Positions 6,472-8,604 of a DNA stretch of 8,604 bases are shown one piece after another; the first letter of the stretch is position 1; the number at the start of each line of letters is the position of its first letter. Location: the NCBI GenBank assembly GCA_030632465.1, contig DAOVUR010000067.1:1-8604 (forward strand). The letters are read 5' to 3'. The notes below the pieces were generated by a model. The model ran no database searches. It saw only the letters and a list, made by a program, of their open reading frames with translations, and was not told the origin of the DNA. The stretch is from a bacterium (GTDB taxonomy: Bacteria > Verrucomicrobiota > Kiritimatiellia > UBA8416 > CAMZLY01). The position numbers and the translations under genes are program-made.

Positions 6472-8022
6472 CTATATAACAGCTAAAGTTTCTAATGCTT
6501 CATTCATTTTAGATATAACGAAATCAATAGTCTTTTCTGAACTAATCAACGGAAGCTTAGTTAAAGCCACTGGAGGACAGTCTGCCTTATATGTTTGTGC
6601 ACTTACATCAATACAACACTGCTTGTTTAAGTAAGCAGTAAACTGATTAGTCAACTCAGCCGACTTAAATACAAATGTAGTCATGTGTGCTTCACCTTCA
6701 AGCTTTTCAATTATATCAGGATATTTAGCAACTAGCTCTTCAGCCTGGGCATTATAATACTGTCCAACCTTACGGCTTTCGTTACTATTAGTTTCTGCAA
6801 ACTCCATTGTTATTAAATAACTTAATGAAGCTAGCTCCTCTTGTCCATTAGTAACTAGTGCGCCAAACTGATTCAAGCTATCCATAGCAGAGGTAGTCAG
6901 AATCTTAGATGCTGGATATTGACCGCCAGGGAACCCTTTACCTACAGAAACAAAATCAGGCTTGCTACCATATTCCTTAAACATAAATAGTTCTGGCGAC
7001 CACATACATGATTGTATTTCGTCAATCATGATTGGAACATCACGCTCCTTACACATTGCGTGTGCTGCAGTAACAAATTCCGGTGTTAACTTAATACCAC
7101 CATAATTCATCAAAACCAATTCATGGAAAAATCCAGCAACTTTGTATTTACCTTGATCATACTTCTCTAAAGTTTCAGTAAAGAACTCTATGTCATTGAT
7201 AGCTACTGGACAGATTTTAAAGCATCCAGCATCCTCCATCTTAACCGTAAGTTCCGGCCACATACCTCGCAACATCTGAGTGATCATTGTAGTTCCGTGA
7301 TAATTAGCCTGCTTGCCACCTTCATTATCAGCCATAACTAGAAACACAGGTATTCTATCTGCATATTTTGGAGTACCGTAGGTGACATCTAAACGATAAA
7401 ACCTAGCCATCATCATTTTCAGAGATGCTTCAACAGCCAAACTGCCAGTTTCAAGATTGGTTACACAATTAAGAACATGCTCTTCTTTAGATGCAATCAC
7501 CTCATCAAGTCCAGCTGCATCATCTTTAGATAAACCGTTTGCGATACGAATCAACTCACGCTCAAGAACTCTAGTGATATAACCACGTGTATTATTGTGC
7601 GTAACATTACAAATACCAATTTTTTTAGCATTCTCTATCAATCGGTACCCAGGGAAATGATGACCTAGCGAAGCATGATAATGCTCACTTTTACCAGTTA
7701 AATATGCTTTGCCATTCTCGCCAATTCGAATTGGCCCCATCCCTGCAAGTGGCGACATCTCGTCATGCTGTGCAGCATCAAAAGATGCAACAGCAGCACC
7801 CTTACTGCTATTGGCCAATCCGGAACATACTTTATTTGAAACATCAGATAATAAATCATCTAGCCTTGCTTGAAAACTTTCCGGGAAGAAATCTACTTTG
7901 TCATCAGCAATAGCTTCAAACTTTTCTTGTTCATCTCCTGTCAAAAAAGCTTGAGCCTCACATACAGCAGAAATATATTCAGTTCCCAACAGATCACGTA
8001 GTGACTTAGATATGGCCTTCAT
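6472..8022 (-). CDS. Class III PLP-dependent aminotransferase
   Basis: A 516-residue member of the class III aminotransferase family, which moves amino groups between omega-amines, amino-alcohols or amino-sugars and a keto acid or aldehyde. Typical features are seen: HYHASLGHHFPGY (114-126) corresponds to the N-terminal 'LGH.HP' region; ETGSLAVEASLKM (191-203) is the phosphate-cup helix; YHGTTMITQML (241-251) is the GYHG-type segment; MIDEIQS (332-338) holds the pyridine-nitrogen aspartate D334; SVGKGFPGGQYP (359-370) holds the Schiff-base lysine K362. About 90 residues precede the family fold, making the protein longer than the usual 430-460; this extension has no recognisable domain. The start ATG has AGGAG 9 bases upstream. 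It is the first gene of the minus-strand cluster, followed after 10 bases by the GNAT-PHP gene. The substrate is not identifiable. Confidence 0.87.
   Translation of the reverse strand: MKAISKSLRDLLGTEYISAVCEAQAFLTGDEQEKFEAIADDKVDFFPESFQARLDDLLSDVSNKVCSGLANSSKGAAVASFDAAQHDEMSPLAGMGPIRIGENGKAYLTGKSEHYHASLGHHFPGYRLIENAKKIGICNVTHNNTRGYITRVLERELIRIANGLSKDDAAGLDEVIASKEEHVLNCVTNLETGSLAVEASLKMMMARFYRLDVTYGTPKYADRIPVFLVMADNEGGKQANYHGTTMITQMLRGMWPELTVKMEDAGCFKICPVAINDIEFFTETLEKYDQGKYKVAGFFHELVLMNYGGIKLTPEFVTAAHAMCKERDVPIMIDEIQSCMWSPELFMFKEYGSKPDFVSVGKGFPGGQYPASKILTTSAMDSLNQFGALVTNGQEELASLSYLITMEFAETNSNESRKVGQYYNAQAEELVAKYPDIIEKLEGEAHMTTFVFKSAELTNQFTAYLNKQCCIDVSAQTYKADCPPVALTKLPLISSEKTIDFVISKMNEALETLAVI
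7720..7735. repeat. Perfect 16-bp palindrome inside the aminotransferase gene
   Basis: GCCAATTCGAATTGGC is its own reverse complement. It lies near codons 96-101 (GPIRIG), about 290 bases inside the gene. It may be accidental, or an intragenic operator or methylation/restriction target. Its CCAA...TTGG arms resemble the ends of the hairpins at 2747-2767 and 2817-2837. Confidence 0.4.
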
Positions 8023-8041
8023 TTTAAAATTCTCCTATTAG

Positions 8042-8068
8042 TTATATATTTGCTAAAAACATTATCAT
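8042..8068 (-). other. Possible 8-codon leader peptide upstream of the aminotransferase gene
   Basis: On the minus strand AGGGG (8076-8080) lies 7 bases before an ATG that opens MIMFLANI and a TAA stop. The stop is 19 bases before the aminotransferase ATG and just ahead of that gene's own AGGAG. The Shine-Dalgarno spacing is good for so short a frame. It could be a translated leader that couples or attenuates expression, or a chance frame in AT-rich DNA. No alternative hairpins or repeated regulatory codons are evident. Confidence 0.22.
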
Positions 8069-8110
8069 TCAATCGCCCCTTATGGCTTCACAATAAACGC
8101 TTTCTTTTTT

Positions 8111-8139
8111 ACTATATCAGGACATAAGACATATAACAC
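8111..8139 (-). promoter_or_regulatory. Candidate sigma70-type promoter with extended -10 for the minus-strand cluster
   Basis: On the minus strand TGATATAGT gives an extended -10 (TG-n-TATAGT, five of six matches to TATAAT). A weak -35, GTGTTA (three of six), lies 17 bases upstream. Transcription would start near 8104 and leave a leader of roughly 80 bases before the aminotransferase ATG. The weak -35 suggests an activator or reliance on the extended -10. Other promoters in this AT-rich region cannot be excluded. Confidence 0.35.
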
Positions 8140-8332
8140 AGAAAATCCATAAAAAAGATAGTATGCCCGATTCATCAAATACAATATATTTCATAACTCA
8201 ACTTACAAAACATTTAATAACAACTAGAAGAAATTGACAAAAAACAGAGAACAGTCCAAACTATATTTCATCAAAGTAAATTTATATAAACCAAATAGGT
8301 CGTGATGCCTATTAAAGAGTTGTGGCGAGGAA

Positions 8333-8604
8333 ATGAAGAAAGTAGCGATATCAGTCCTTATCTGTGCGAGTCTTGCGGTCAGTGCCGCGTTCGTGATCTT
8401 TGTGTCGCGGCATGTCTTCAGTGCATACGAGCAGATCGCGGAAGGACAGCAGAACCTCACAGACATCTCTCGGCTGTCGCCGGCCGATGTCAGTCACATC
8501 CTTGTTCATGATCGCTATGGTCGAAAAGTTCTGACCGACGTGAGAGATACCAAATCACAGTCGACCTTCCTGTCCGCCGTATCCCAGATGGCAAACTGGA
8601 GGCC
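8333..8604 (+). CDS. Membrane-anchored or secreted protein of unknown function, N-terminal part (runs off right edge)
   Basis: A frame opening with ATG at 8333 stays open for 90 codons to the end of the window. The protein begins MKKVAISVLICASLAVSAA, with two lysines followed by a hydrophobic stretch to about residue 25: a signal peptide or N-terminal membrane anchor. A polar region follows, including SRLSPADVSHILVHDRYG, presumably outside the cytoplasm. There is no lipobox. Third codon positions are about 62% G/C by hand count, supporting this frame. GAGG ends only 2 bases before the ATG, an unusually tight ribosome binding site, and no earlier start exists before an in-frame stop at 8303. 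It is divergent from the catabolic cluster and of clearly higher GC (about 53%), so it is probably functionally unrelated. I do not recognise the family. Confidence 0.65.
   Translation, partial: MKKVAISVLICASLAVSAAFVIFVSRHVFSAYEQIAEGQQNLTDISRLSPADVSHILVHDRYGRKVLTDVRDTKSQSTFLSAVSQMANWR

Larger units (their letters stand above)
8023..8332. other. AT-rich intergenic region between divergent genes
   Basis: 310 bases without a convincing protein gene, about 28% GC by hand count. It separates the minus-strand cluster from the plus-strand gene and should hold both promoters. On the minus strand I see a possible extended -10 promoter (8111-8139), a LacI-like AAAGCGTTTA element (8095-8104) just downstream, and a possible 8-codon leader peptide (8042-8068). 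On the plus strand a perfect TTGACA is at 8234-8239, but no good -10 lies 16-18 bases after it. TTTATATAAA (8281-8290) is a small palindrome. No tRNA or obvious terminator is present. Confidence 0.7.

Noticed and set aside
8234..8266. Perfect -35 hexamer TTGACA on the plus strand, possibly a promoter for the gene at 8333.
   Set aside because: The nearest TATA-like -10 (CTATAT at 8261-8266) gives a spacer of about 21 bases, too long. No good hexamer lies at 16-18 bases, so it is not called as a promoter.
8224..8466. Minus-strand 80-residue frame across the intergenic region and start of the right-edge gene.
   Set aside because: It has no ribosome binding site of note, bridges two very different base compositions and lies antisense to the better-supported gene at 8333.
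8302..8511. Plus-strand 69-residue frame with a ferredoxin-like cysteine pattern (CESCGQC...CVAACLQC) and an AGG a few bases before its ATG.
   Set aside because: It overlaps, in another frame, the gene starting at 8333, which has a signal-anchor start, G/C-rich third positions and stays open to the window edge. The cysteines are a by-product of that frame. It remains a minor alternative if the 8333 gene proves non-coding.

Overview
The window holds a compact bacterial gene cluster. Six consecutive genes lie on the minus strand and cover nearly all of bases 1-8022. A seventh, unrelated-looking gene starts on the plus strand at 8333 and runs off the right edge. There is no rRNA, tRNA, transposase, CRISPR array or phage gene. 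Dense packing, AGGA/AGGAG ribosome binding sites 8-9 bases before the starts, and a 4-base ATGA overlap mark it as bacterial. The enzyme mix (Gfo/Idh/MocA oxidoreductase, sugar isomerase, FGGY kinase, amidohydrolase, class III aminotransferase, PHP-type hydrolase) suits a heterotroph with a large carbohydrate repertoire. I cannot name the phylum. Spot counts put the cluster at about 40-45% GC, with lower values in the amidohydrolase gene.

Layout in the direction of transcription (right to left). An AT-rich region (8023-8332, about 28% GC by hand count) carries a possible extended -10 promoter, a long leader and a possible 8-codon leader peptide. The first set of genes follows: class III aminotransferase (8022-6472), a GNAT acetyltransferase fused to a PHP/CehA-type metallohydrolase (6461-4155) and an FGGY sugar kinase (4149-2854). 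A 162-base gap then holds two perfect 8-bp-stem hairpins, one of which looks like a terminator. The second set is an amidohydrolase-2 family TIM barrel (2691-1669), an L-arabinose/L-fucose isomerase-like enzyme (1672-281) and the N-terminus of a Gfo/Idh/MocA dehydrogenase (262 to beyond base 1).

Together the enzymes look like a catabolic (less likely biosynthetic) route for a modified sugar, amino-sugar or amino-polyol. The hydrolase fusion would remove or exchange an acyl/amide group, the aminotransferase would remove an amino group, the dehydrogenase would oxidise an alcohol, the amidohydrolase would open a ring or cleave a C-N or C-C bond, and the isomerase and kinase would make a phosphorylated ketose. 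This order is inference. No transporter, regulator or aldolase is visible, so the substrate cannot be read from the window.

The most unusual items are the three-part GNAT / beta-rich / PHP fusion protein, the particular combination of six enzymes, and the paired hairpins that divide the cluster. The plus-strand gene at the right edge has a much higher GC content (about 53%) and encodes a membrane-anchored protein of unknown function. It may mark the boundary of a transferred island.
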